Shown here piece after piece: positions 44,616-53,454 of a stretch of 64,000 bases of DNA (position 1 is the first letter of the stretch; the number at the start of each line of letters is the position of its first letter). Location: positions 1,550,001 through 1,614,000 of the forward strand of contig OY782499.1 in NCBI GenBank assembly GCA_963677815.1, in the 5' to 3' direction. The stretch comes from JAEKNW01 sp963677815 (GTDB taxonomy: Bacteria > Cloacimonadota > Cloacimonadia > Cloacimonadales > JAFGVF01). Below the pieces are notes generated by a model. It did not search any database. It was not told where the DNA came from and saw only the letters and a program-made list of their open reading frames with translations. The translations under genes were made by a program, and so were the position numbers.

Positions 44616-44630
44616 GTGTTAAATTTCACC

Positions 44631-44681
44631 CCAAATGAAGCATTAGACCTTTGTGAATAGCACCAAATTCTTCTGTAAAAG
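44631..44681. repeat. Solo arm of the 53.0-kb foldback element
   Basis: CCAAATGAAGCATTAGACC... matches the left arm at 52991-53041 (TAGACCTTTGTGAATAGCAC is identical). The following bases to 44770 hold two REP-like hairpins (GAGACCATCCTTGGTCTC and GTGGAAGTATCCTTACTTCCAC). Confidence 0.6.
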
Positions 44682-44774
44682 TGAGCTCTATAACTGGCAA
44701 GGCACTTTGGACTGAGACCATCCTTGGTCTCAGGTGGAAGTATCCTTACTTCCACAGCATAAATAAAAAAAGGG

Positions 44775-45236
44775 TCAAGTTCAAGTCTGGTGGAAAAAAT
44801 TTAATAAAATATAAAATTTTATCATTAGTGTGATTATCCAAAGTATCCCTGAAAGGGATTAATAATTTAGCCTGGGGTAAGATCCTATAAGGATCGTCAC
44901 CCCAGGAACAATATCCAAAATTACGACCTAACCCTGTAAGGGTTTAATATAATGGTAACTAATTATGATATTAAATCGTTGGTATATATGTTTTTAATAA
45001 ACACTTACAGGGTTAGGCTTTTTATATACATCATTACCCAGGGTTGCAATCCCTTCAGGATTTTACCCTGGGCTAAACTATTAATCCCCTTTAGGGATAT
45101 AAGACCTATCCTTTCAGGATAATGTCTTATTCTGCTAAAATAATACTATCAATAGTAACTTATAATCCGTAAACTACTGTAATACAATATCTAGTGCAAA
45201 ATAATGCAACATAATTTCCACCAGACTTGAACTTGA
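44775..45236. mobile_element. 462-bp MITE-like nested palindromic element
   Basis: The ends are perfect 22-base inverted repeats (TCAAGTTCAAGTCTGG... at 44775-44796, its complement at 45215-45236). Inside are a second imperfect inverted repeat of about 50 bases (from 44845; partner ending at 45098) and a perfect 14-base one (CCTAACCCTGTAAG 44927-44940; CTTACAGGGTTAGG 45004-45017). AAAAAAAGGGTC occurs in direct orientation at both borders (44765-44776 and 45241-45252), as a target duplication might. No reading frame. Confidence 0.7.
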
Positions 45237-45248
45237 GCCAAAAAAAAG

Positions 45249-45373
45249 GGTCTCTCAAGTAGAGTGGATAACATGATAAATATTGTCGTTAAAGAATAAC
45301 AAATAAAGAATCTAATTAGGATTTTACTCTACCCAGACTACTCGACCACCCGGCTCTAAAGAGCTGAAAGGGG
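45249..45373. repeat. Composite of two dispersed repeats
   Basis: 45249-45313 repeats 34225-34292 (CTCTCAAGTAGAGTGGATAACATGATAAATATT...). 45323-45373 (TTTACTCTACCCAGACTACTCGACCACC...AGCTGAAAGGGG) is related, in reverse complement, to 50581-50630 just downstream of the group II intron. The rest of the gap to 45430 shows nothing clear. Confidence 0.6.
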
Positions 45374-45423
45374 GTTAATAGCAAGTAAGGATACTTTCAC
45401 TCCATAAACTTCCATTCTATAAA

Positions 45424-45454
45424 CAAAAAAAGAGACGTATAAAAATACGTCTCT
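45424..45454 (-). terminator. Terminator of the 1012-aa secreted protein gene
   Basis: AGAGACGTAT and ATACGTCTCT (45431-45454) followed by T7 on the minus strand, 25 bases beyond the stop at 45480. Confidence 0.9.
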
Positions 45455-45479
45455 ACAATAATTTAGATGTCAAATGATA

Positions 45480-48400
45480 CTATTTCATTAATACCATTTT
45501 TCTAGTTACAGATTGCTTACCAGCTTCTAATTTATAGAAGTATAAGCCAGAAGCAACAGCTTTATTTTCATCATTATCACCATTCCAAACAAATGAGTAA
45601 GCACCTTTAGTGAAATCATCTTTAGCAATAGTTTTAACTTTTTGACCTTTCAAGTTATAGATAGAAAGTTCAACATTTTTAGTATCTTTTGCTAAGTTAA
45701 AGGCAATCTTAGTAGTAGGATTGAAAGGATTAGGGTAGTTTTGTTGAAGACTCATGTTAGCAACAACAGCATCATTTAAGTCATCATTTGAAACAGCTGA
45801 GAAGTCGACATATTGTGAATAAACACCAAGAATAACAGTTTTACCTGAAGAAATACCATCAGCCCAGAAGAAGAAAGCTTTACCGTCTCCCATAGGAACG
45901 ATTCTAACAGATTTTTGGTCTTTAAGTTCATTAGTTAACACAAGACCAGTTGAACCATTAAGTGTTTCACCATTATATCTAATCAAATTCATATAAAGGT
46001 CAAATTCAATACCTTCTTGCTGTTCCCAAGCGACTGCATAATAACCATTAGCAATTTGTTCTATTTGTGGATTAACCTGAGTGATTTCACCTTGTCCTAA
46101 GGTTATGCCTTCTTCAGCAAACTCAGCATTACCATCAAAATCAAACTTTTGTACTTTAATGTTTTCGTTATCAGAAGTAATACTTTCATTCCAAGTAACA
46201 TAAACAGCATCACCAATAGCTACTTGTGGAGCTCTAGCTTCGTTAAGGGCACCATCAAATTCATGTAAGCTAGTAGGAATACCTTCTTGCCATGCAAAAG
46301 TACCATCATCAAGGAAACCTTGAGTAAAGATAGTATTTAAACCATCTTGACGGTTATCAGCCCATGTATAGTATAATTGGTCATTATGAACTTTACCAGC
46401 ACCACCAGCTTCAACCCAAACACCATCTGGAGCGATAGAGTTTCCTTCAACTGAATAGCCAGCATAAATTTGACCATCTTCATCAACTTTAACAACTCTT
46501 CTATCAGTAGAAGCAACGTTCCAGATATAGTAATTTCCTACAACATCATAAAGTTGTTTTTCAATAACTACTTCAGTTTCAGAACCAGAGATTTGAATAC
46601 CTTCATCACCCCATTGTCTTTGACCACCACTAATGCGTTGTCCAAAAACTTTCTTGATAATTGCACCTTCATCAGTTAGAACATTATCACTCCAACCTAA
46701 ATAGAAGTCGCCATCATAATAGCCAACAGATGGATCTTCTTGACCAGCAGTAAAAGCAGTAGTCATTTCTAGTCCCATATCACCCCAAAGATAGTTACCA
46801 TCAACATCAATTAATTGTGCATAGATTTTAGGATAAAAACCTCTTTGTTCAGACCAAATAATTAAGGTTTGGCCAGCAGAGTTAACCGCAGCATCAAATG
46901 CAAGTTGAGAATAACCAGTTGGAGTAGTAACAGGACGTCCATTGTCTTCTAGGTCATAAGTTCCATCAGAATTAACAAATTGGTAGAAGATTTGATAACC
47001 GTTACTAGCACCACGTGTGTCATGCCAGATAACTATAGCATCATCTTGACTAGGGCGAGGATAAGCTTCAATAAGGTTATCTTTTCCAGCATCACCTGAT
47101 AAACCATAGAAAACAGTCTCACCATTTTCAGCTAAAACAAAATTAGATGAGCTATCAATAATTTGTTGGTCAATACCGATAGAACCAGTTCTAGCATCTA
47201 ACCAAACTGTGAAGATATGGTCGCCAGAAAGTTTTATTAATGGGTTATTTTGTTCATTTTCTGCATCACAAATAGCTAGAGCATCATCACCCCATTGGAA
47301 AGTGCCATCTGCATTAATATGTTGAGCATAGATATCAACATGTGGGAAGTCACCGTTACGCATATCAGTCCAGATTGCATAGATTCCACCATTACCATCA
47401 CTGTCAATTCTTTGAGTGAGTTCTCTCACTTGGTTAGCTCTGATTTGAAGTCCTTCTGAATCCCAAAGTAAGCTTCCATCTGAAGAAACTTTTTGAGCAA
47501 AGATACCAACATTATCAAAAGAAGCTCTTTGGTCTTGCCAAGAAACAATAACATTACCCATTCCATCAGCTTGTAACTGAGGATAGTTTTGAGTAAAACT
47601 TTGGTCGTTAGCTTCATCACTATATACTTCTAAATACTCACCCCAATCAGCAGTTCCGTCTGCAAGTAATCTTTGAGCAAAGATATTAGAAGTAACTTCT
47701 CTTTTATCTTCCCAAACAAAGACAAATCCACCAATACCATCTGGAGCAACTCTAGGAGTTGTTTGGTCACCATTAGCAACAGCTAAAGGGATAGCATCAC
47801 CCCATACTGAGTCACCTGCGTTATTAAATCTTTTTGCATAGATGTCAGATTGATTATTAGATGCAACTTGGTAACCAATAAAGAAACCACCATCACCATC
47901 TTCACGCATAGAGTTAGAAGTTTCAGGGTTGGTAGAGTTTGCGATAGGCATACCATCGGTTGCCCAAAGGTTTGTACCAGTTCCGTCTAAATTAGCAGCA
48001 TATAAATCCACTGAAGGATTTCTACTATCTCTCCATAAGATAAAAGCACCACCAATATTGTTTTCTACAATATTAAGGGAAATTTGTATATCTTGGAAAG
48101 TACAAACAGGCACACCACCTTCTTGCCAAAGAAGGTCACCATTAGAAGTATCTACTTTTTGAGCATAAACATCACCGTCTTGGTCTTGAGAGAAGTCAAT
48201 CCAAGCTATGACGAAATTACCATCAGATGTTTTAATTATAACAGGGTCTTCCTGTCTGTCAATTTTGTTATCGATAATAGTAGGTTCATTACCCCATACA
48301 GAATTACCATTTTCATCAAATTTCATAGCAAAGAGGTCTCTTCCACCGTATTTGGTATCAGACCATACATAAACAATACCACCATCATCTCCGGTAGCAG

Positions 48401-48518
48401 TAGCTCTAGACCACTCAATGTTAACACCCTGTCTTATAGGTAAAGCATTATCCCACATGCTTTGTGCTGAGACAAGTGTTGCTAGCAACATTAGCAAAAC
48501 AATCAATTTAACTTTCAT
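45480..48518 (-). CDS. Large secreted beta-propeller-type repeat protein with sorting domain
   Basis: 1012 aa from the ATG at 48518, preceded by GGAGG; an ATG at 48530 would lie upstream of that RBS. Signal peptide (MKVKLIVLLMLLATLVSAQS). The body consists of many ~50-residue repeats: GGIVYVWSDTKYGGRDLFAMKF, FVIAWIDFSQDQDGDVYAQK and FILWRDSRNPSVDLYAANL (a W-x-D/E-x-R turn, then a strand and LLW...G). They probably form a propeller or solenoid. The end has NYPNPFNPTTKIAF, YNLKGQKVKTI and SGLYFYKLEAGKQ, the sorting module shared with 3858 and 23066. No catalytic motif. Surface or secreted; binding role inferred. Confidence 0.82.
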   Translation of the reverse strand: MKVKLIVLLMLLATLVSAQSMWDNALPIRQGVNIEWSRATATGDDGGIVYVWSDTKYGGRDLFAMKFDENGNSVWGNEPTIIDNKIDRQEDPVIIKTSDGNFVIAWIDFSQDQDGDVYAQKVDTSNGDLLWQEGGVPVCTFQDIQISLNIVENNIGGAFILWRDSRNPSVDLYAANLDGTGTNLWATDGMPIANSTNPETSNSMREDGDGGFFIGYQVASNNQSDIYAKRFNNAGDSVWGDAIPLAVANGDQTTPRVAPDGIGGFVFVWEDKREVTSNIFAQRLLADGTADWGEYLEVYSDEANDQSFTQNYPQLQADGMGNVIVSWQDQRASFDNVGIFAQKVSSDGSLLWDSEGLQIRANQVRELTQRIDSDGNGGIYAIWTDMRNGDFPHVDIYAQHINADGTFQWGDDALAICDAENEQNNPLIKLSGDHIFTVWLDARTGSIGIDQQIIDSSSNFVLAENGETVFYGLSGDAGKDNLIEAYPRPSQDDAIVIWHDTRGASNGYQIFYQFVNSDGTYDLEDNGRPVTTPTGYSQLAFDAAVNSAGQTLIIWSEQRGFYPKIYAQLIDVDGNYLWGDMGLEMTTAFTAGQEDPSVGYYDGDFYLGWSDNVLTDEGAIIKKVFGQRISGGQRQWGDEGIQISGSETEVVIEKQLYDVVGNYYIWNVASTDRRVVKVDEDGQIYAGYSVEGNSIAPDGVWVEAGGAGKVHNDQLYYTWADNRQDGLNTIFTQGFLDDGTFAWQEGIPTSLHEFDGALNEARAPQVAIGDAVYVTWNESITSDNENIKVQKFDFDGNAEFAEEGITLGQGEITQVNPQIEQIANGYYAVAWEQQEGIEFDLYMNLIRYNGETLNGSTGLVLTNELKDQKSVRIVPMGDGKAFFFWADGISSGKTVILGVYSQYVDFSAVSNDDLNDAVVANMSLQQNYPNPFNPTTKIAFNLAKDTKNVELSIYNLKGQKVKTIAKDDFTKGAYSFVWNGDNDENKAVASGLYFYKLEAGKQSVTRKMVLMK

Positions 48519-49124
48519 TAAATCCTCCATATAATTTTAAAAATTTATTATAATCTATTTAGAATATTAAGTAATGCAAGATACTTTCCAAATAATTAAT
48601 AAAGTAGGGGCTTCAATTTAAAAAAGGTGGTAGTTCGGGCAAGGATGCCCGAGTTCGTACGATAGTGATAGATAACTATCAGGTAGGTGAAAGTCCTACT
48701 CAGAATTTACATCAAAAGTTCTGTAACTGAAAGTAACTGCGTAACCGTGAGGTTGGGTGGGGAGTAACTGGAAGTGAAATACCAGTCCGTAACATAAGTG
48801 AACTCAATTCGGCAGCTAATAGTGTTGAGCCTCCGAGCGCAGGGCGAAAACTGATGATGGTATTGCAGGAAGGTGTGAGAACCTACACCGCTTGCCATAC
48901 ACCTGATAAGCTGTATGATGTTTGAACGGTAAGCTATATCAGGACGTTAGATGTGGTTGGAGATGGAATGGTAAGAAGGTCGTTATCGGTAAGCTATGAG
49001 ACCTGAATATAGGTTGAGATGTATTCAGGAGTCAGAGCTCTCATAGTAGTGTTGATATTCAGGACAACATAACCTGAAAGTAGCGAAGGGGAGCAGGATA
49101 ATAAAATTTTAAAAGGAAAAACAG

Positions 49125-50489
49125 ATGAAAGACAAATGTTCGTTAGTGTCACAAAAGACTAGACAAGGACAAGAAGAAAATTCTCTCATAAGATTAGAGT
49201 GGGAATGGACTGAATCGTCTGTCTGGACAGACAAAATGTTGACAGCTCTCCAAAGGGGAGTCAAAGGAGGCAAATGGTTTAGCTTAATAGATAAAGTCTA
49301 TTCAAAAGACAATCTATTATCAGCATGGAAAAGAGTAAAAGATAATAAAGGAAGTGCAGGCGTTGATAATATGAGTATCTCTCATTATGAGAAACATGTA
49401 GAACAAAGGCTGCAAAGATTAGCTAAGCGATTAGAAATGCAGGAATACGAGCCAAATGCAATTAAAAGGGTATTGATAGATAAACCTGGAAGTAAGGAAA
49501 AACGACCTTTAGGCATTCCAACAGTTGAAGACAGAATAGTTCAAACAGCAATAAGGAATGTAATCGAGCCAATATTTGAAATTAAATTTTCAGAAAACAG
49601 CTTTGGTTTTAGACCTAAAAGAAGTTGTAAAGATGCACTTAGAATAGTGTATAATAACCTTAAAAGAGGCTATCGATATGTAGTTGATGCAGATTTAAAA
49701 GGATACTTTGACACAATACCTAAATCTAAGTTAATGGATTTAGTAAAAGAAGAGATATCCGACAGTCGTGTACTAGAACTAATTCAGAAATTTCTGAATC
49801 AGAGTATATTTAATGGATTAGATACTTGGATACCAGAAAAAGGAACACCTCAAGGTGCAGTATTAAGTCCATTATTAGCAAATATCTATCTAAATAAGTT
49901 TGACTGGTTAATGAGTAGTAAAAACTATCAGATGGTAAGATATGCAGATGATTTTATTATAATGTGTAGAAGCCAGAAAGAATCAGAAGAAGCACTTGAA
50001 ACAGTAAAGGAATGGACAGAAAAAGCTGAGTTAATTCTCCATCCTACCAAAACTAAAATACTTGATAGTATGCAAGATGAGATAGGATTTTTGGGATATA
50101 GATTTGTTAAATCTAAAAACTACGAGAAGACAAAGATTTTCTGAAAGTTTCCTAAACGTAAGAGTGAAAAGAAATTCAAGGATAGTATAAGGAAACATAC
50201 CAGAAGAACAAATGGGAAAAGTTTAAAAGAAATAATCAAGAGGATAAATCCGATTATACGAGGCTGGTTTGAATATTACAAACACTGCTACAAAACAACT
50301 TTTCCAGATATGGACGGATGGATAAGAAGAAGATTAAGAAGTATACTAAAGAAGTTTGAAAAACGAAAAGGAATTGCAACAACATATAGAGATAATTTCA
50401 GATACCCAAACAAAATCTTTGAAGACGCTGGGCTTCTCTCACTAACCGAAACCCATCGTCAATTATGTCAATCTCTACACAGAGAGTAA
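49125..50489 (+). pseudogene. Group II intron reverse transcriptase/maturase with in-frame TGA
   Basis: The frame runs 454 codons from the ATG at 49125 to the TAA at 50487, with one TGA at codon 340 (50142). Residues 1-339 hold the RT: VDADLKGYFDTI (first Asp), GTPQGAVLSPLLANIYL and VRYADDFIIM (YADD at 273-276). After the TGA the same frame encodes the maturase (X) domain (PIIRGWFEYYKHC, MDGWIRRRLR, AGLLSLTETHRQL). No HNH endonuclease domain follows. Other genes here use TGA as stop, so recoding is unlikely; the protein is probably truncated and splicing-defective unless a sequencing error is involved. Confidence 0.85.
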
Positions 50490-50502
50490 ATTATTATCTG
50501 GA

Positions 50503-50577
50503 GAGCCGTATGCGGGAGAACCGCACGTACGGTTCGGAGGGAGGGGAGTCAGTAATGGTAGCTCCCCTACCCCTATC
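50503..50577 (+). ncRNA. Group II intron domains V and VI
   Basis: Domain V at 50503-50535 pairs GAGCCGTA with TACGGTTC around GCGGGAGAACCGC. Domain VI follows with GGGGAG pairing CTCCCC and a likely branch A, ending near CCCCTAT. Confidence 0.8.
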
Positions 50578-50580
50578 CAG

Positions 50581-50700
50581 TTAGAGGGGTGGTCGAGTAG
50601 ACCGGGGAGAGTAAACAATCCCTTTCAGCTCAATAACTGGGAACGCGGATGTCCACATCCGCATCTTTTTCCTTAGAAAAAGAACATGGACATCGAGTAG
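50581..50700. repeat. Repeat patchwork downstream of the intron
   Basis: 50581-50630 resembles the reverse complement of 45323-45373 (GGTGGTCGAGTAGACC...GAGAGTAAA). 50632-50665 is AATAACTGGGAACGCGGATGTCCACATCCGC, the same unit type as 52923 and 55703. TCGAGTAGACC recurs at 50694. Confidence 0.55.
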
Positions 50701-50705
50701 ACCTA

Positions 50706-50804
50706 GGAGAGTATTTGTCGGACGGTTTTTCTTCCGAAGCTTTCTACTACGCTTAAGCTATGTAGAATGTATTAGCGAAGGTAGATGGAGATTTTCTCCG
50801 CCAT
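50706..50804. repeat. 99-bp dispersed repeat, copy 2 (inverted relative to copy 1)
   Basis: Reverse complement of 34330-34428 with two differences. It lies between the intron flank and the uvrB stop. Confidence 0.85.
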
Positions 50805-50840
50805 CTACGTAAGTACGAACTGATGAGGATTATTCAAGAC

Positions 50841-52844
50841 CTAAATATTTTCTAATTCAATGATCCTGTCTCTAAGGGTAGCAGCTTTTTCAAAATCTAA
50901 TTCTGATGCAGCTTCTTTCATTTCTTTTTTTAATAGGTTAATGATTTTTTCTTTATTATCAAGATCTAGATATTCTAAGAAATCATCTTTGTTAGGTTTT
51001 TTATTTTTACTTTTTTTACCTTTAGAAGAATAGCCTTCATAACCTTCGGCAACAGCAGTTGATTCTAGAATTTCATCAATTGATTTATAAATTGTTTGAG
51101 GAGTGATATTATGTTGCTCATTATAAGCTAGCTGTTTTTCTCTTCTTCTATTGGTTTCATCGACTGTACTTTTAATAGCAGAAGTAATATTATCAGCGTA
51201 GAATATTACCTTGCCTTCTGAATTACGTGCAGCTCTACCAGCAGTTTGAATTAAGGAACGGGCAGACCTTAGGAAACCAACTTTATCAGCATCTAAAACT
51301 GCTACTAAAGCTACTTCAGGCATATCAATACCTTCTCTCAAGAGATTTACACCTACTAAAACATCAATTTCGCCAAGACGTAACTTTCGGATAACCTTTG
51401 TTCTTTCAATTGAATCAAGGCTGCTATGAAGGTAATCTGCTTTAACCCCAGCATTTTTTAAATAAGTAGATAAATCTTCTGTCATTTTCTTGGTCAGAGT
51501 AGTAACCAATACTCTTTGTTTTTTCTGGGTATGGATTCTAATCTCATTCAAGAGGTCATCAACTTGGCTTTCAACAGGTCTAATCATTATATAAGGGTCA
51601 ACTAAGCCTGTAGGTCGAATAACTTGTTCAACTATTTCCCCATAAGTCTTATCCAGTTCATAATCAGAAGGAGTAGCAGACATAAAGATTACGTTTTTAT
51701 GATGCTTTTCAAATTCTTCGAATTTAAGAGGTCTATTATCATAAGCAGATGGGAGTCTAAAACCATATTCTACAAGATTTTTCTTACGTGAGAAATCACC
51801 TGCATACATAGCACGGGTTTGAGGGATAGTAACATGAGATTCATCAATTACAAGTAAATAATCATCAGGGAAATAATCCAATAGACAGAAAGGTGGTTGA
51901 CCAGCCTTAGCACCTGTCATGTGTCTAGAATAATTCTCAATTCCTGAACAATGTCCAAGTTCTTGAATCATCTCCAAATCAAATTCTGTTCTTTGTTTAA
52001 TTCTTTGGGCCTCAACATATCTTTCATTAGCTAAAAAGAATTCATGCTGAACTTCTAGTTCTTCCCTAATTGATTTAGTTGCTCTAGTTAGCCTTTCTTC
52101 AGACATAACAAAGTGATTAGCAGGGTAGATAGCATAAGCATCATGACTAGAAATTATCTTATTATCGATAGGGTCTAGTTTTTTAATAGCAGTAATTTCA
52201 TCTCCGAAAAACTCAACTCTTACACAGGTATCTAAATAAGCAGGGAAAACATCTACAGTATCTCCCTTTACTCTAAAATTACCTCTTTGGAAGGCTATAT
52301 CATTTCTTCCATAATGAGCATCTACTAGTTTCTTCAAGAATTCATTTCTTTCAATTTCATCACCAACTTCAATGCGAACTAGAGCTTTGCGATAATCTTC
52401 TGGAACTCCCAGACCATAAATACAGGAAACACTGGCAACAACAATTGTATCTTTTCTCTCCATGAGTGACATAGTTGCTTTAAGTCTTAGTTTATCAATC
52501 TGATCGTTGATAGAAGAATCTTTTTCAATGAAGATATCTCTTCCAGGAATATATGCTTCTGGTTGATAATAATCGTAATAGGAAATAAAATATTCTACTG
52601 CATTTTTGGGAAAGAACTGCTTTAACTCTCCGTAAAGTTGGGCTGCAAGAGTCTTGTTATGTGATAAAACTAAGGTAGGCTTACCTAAACGGGCAATTGT
52701 ATTAGCAATAGTAAAAGTTTTTCCTGAACCTGTTACACCTAATAAAACTTGATACTTTTTCCCCTCATCAACTCCAGAAACAAGTTGTTTTATTGCTTCA
52801 GGTTGATCTCCTTGGGGTTTATATTTTGATACTAGTTCAAACAT
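50841..52844 (-). CDS. uvrB: Excinuclease ABC subunit B
   Basis: 667 aa, full length. LLGVTGSGKTFTIAN (Walker A), the damage-verifying hairpin YYDYYQPEAYIPG, VIDESHVTIPQ (DEAD-box equivalent), LVTTLTKKMTEDL, LREGIDMPEVALV and QTAGRAARN helicase motifs, and a C-terminal UVR domain (EAASELDFEKAATLRDRIIELE) that binds UvrC. Nucleotide excision repair helicase-like subunit. ATG behind GGAGAG. Confidence 0.97.
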   Translation of the reverse strand: MFELVSKYKPQGDQPEAIKQLVSGVDEGKKYQVLLGVTGSGKTFTIANTIARLGKPTLVLSHNKTLAAQLYGELKQFFPKNAVEYFISYYDYYQPEAYIPGRDIFIEKDSSINDQIDKLRLKATMSLMERKDTIVVASVSCIYGLGVPEDYRKALVRIEVGDEIERNEFLKKLVDAHYGRNDIAFQRGNFRVKGDTVDVFPAYLDTCVRVEFFGDEITAIKKLDPIDNKIISSHDAYAIYPANHFVMSEERLTRATKSIREELEVQHEFFLANERYVEAQRIKQRTEFDLEMIQELGHCSGIENYSRHMTGAKAGQPPFCLLDYFPDDYLLVIDESHVTIPQTRAMYAGDFSRKKNLVEYGFRLPSAYDNRPLKFEEFEKHHKNVIFMSATPSDYELDKTYGEIVEQVIRPTGLVDPYIMIRPVESQVDDLLNEIRIHTQKKQRVLVTTLTKKMTEDLSTYLKNAGVKADYLHSSLDSIERTKVIRKLRLGEIDVLVGVNLLREGIDMPEVALVAVLDADKVGFLRSARSLIQTAGRAARNSEGKVIFYADNITSAIKSTVDETNRRREKQLAYNEQHNITPQTIYKSIDEILESTAVAEGYEGYSSKGKKSKNKKPNKDDFLEYLDLDNKEKIINLLKKEMKEAASELDFEKAATLRDRIIELENI

Positions 52845-52984
52845 TTTCTCTCCAGAAGAATATTTTAGCCATTATATTAAGTTATACTTAATTGGCAAGA
52901 ATTATTTTAACTTATATGAATTATCCTTTCAATTCCTCTTAACTGGGAATGCGGATCTATGGACTGGAGGTATCTTTCTTCCAG

Positions 52985-53155
52985 ATTAAACCCAAACAAT
53001 GCAGTAGACCTTTGTGAATAGCACTATATTATTCTGCAAAAGTAACTTCCATAATTTCTCCGAATATATATATTATATGCGTCAAAATTTTGTAAGCTAT
53101 TTTGCTAGAATAATCTGCACTCTTCAATAAAGTTCTACTACATTATCTGGGTTAA
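52985..53155. repeat. 171-bp foldback element
   Basis: Left arm 52985-53041 (ATTAAACCCAAACAATGCAG...) and right arm 53100-53155 are imperfect reverse complements (e.g. ATTATTCTGCAAAA with TTTTGCTAGAATAAT). A lone arm exists at 44631. The 610-base uvrB upstream gap also holds AACTGGGAATGCGG at 52928. Confidence 0.6.
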
Positions 53156-53454
53156 ACAGGCTTTCAGAGCCTGTTGTGGATGCAAGATGCATCCACTCCA
53201 TACCCCCCTTGTTCCATCTGAAAATCTCATTTTCATTTGGCTCTCTCCAAAGATGTCGCTTTCTACCAAGATGTCGCTACTCTGGAGCTGCAAGAGGAGT
53301 GAATTTTTGCTAAGACCCATTCTACTTGAAAGAGAGCCTTTCATTTTTGCACAGTCTGGTTATCCTTGAGATCAGAAAGAAGTGGAAGCAAAGATACTTC
53401 CACTTCATAATCAAGTCTAATTCCCCCCTCAAAGAGGAGGATTATAAGTATTTT
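53156..53454. repeat. Series of short hairpins (REP-like)
   Basis: CAGGCTTTCAGAGCCTG, GTGGATGCAAGATGCATCCAC, two GATGTCGCT units ending in CTCTGGAGCTG, CTACTTGAAAGAGAG and GTGGAAGCAAAGATACTTCCAC follow one another. Several are also found near 34.5 and 44.7 kb. No credible gene. Confidence 0.5.

Larger units (their letters stand above)
48629..50577 (+). mobile_element. Group II intron with reverse transcriptase (borders approximate)
   Basis: The 5' region from about 48629 (GTTCGGGCAAGGATGCCCGAG hairpin, then AGGTAGGTGAAAGTCCTACTC, typical of domain I) leads to an intron-encoded protein at 49125 and then to domain V (GAGCCGTATGCGGGAGAACC...) and domain VI. It lies between two minus-strand genes and interrupts neither. 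The exact 5' splice site cannot be fixed from the sequence (no clear GUGYG). Its 3' flank is made of repeats seen elsewhere in the window. Confidence 0.85.

Noticed and set aside
44571..45480. Protein-coding gene in the 900-base gap
   Set aside because: All six frames are broken by stops; the stretch is palindromes and repeats.
48084..48443. 119-aa plus-strand frame inside the secreted repeat protein gene
   Set aside because: Antisense shadow arising from the repetitive coding sequence.
50142..50144. TGA recoded as an amino acid in the intron protein
   Set aside because: Other genes in the window (for example pyrK and hsdS) use TGA as their stop, so the standard code applies.
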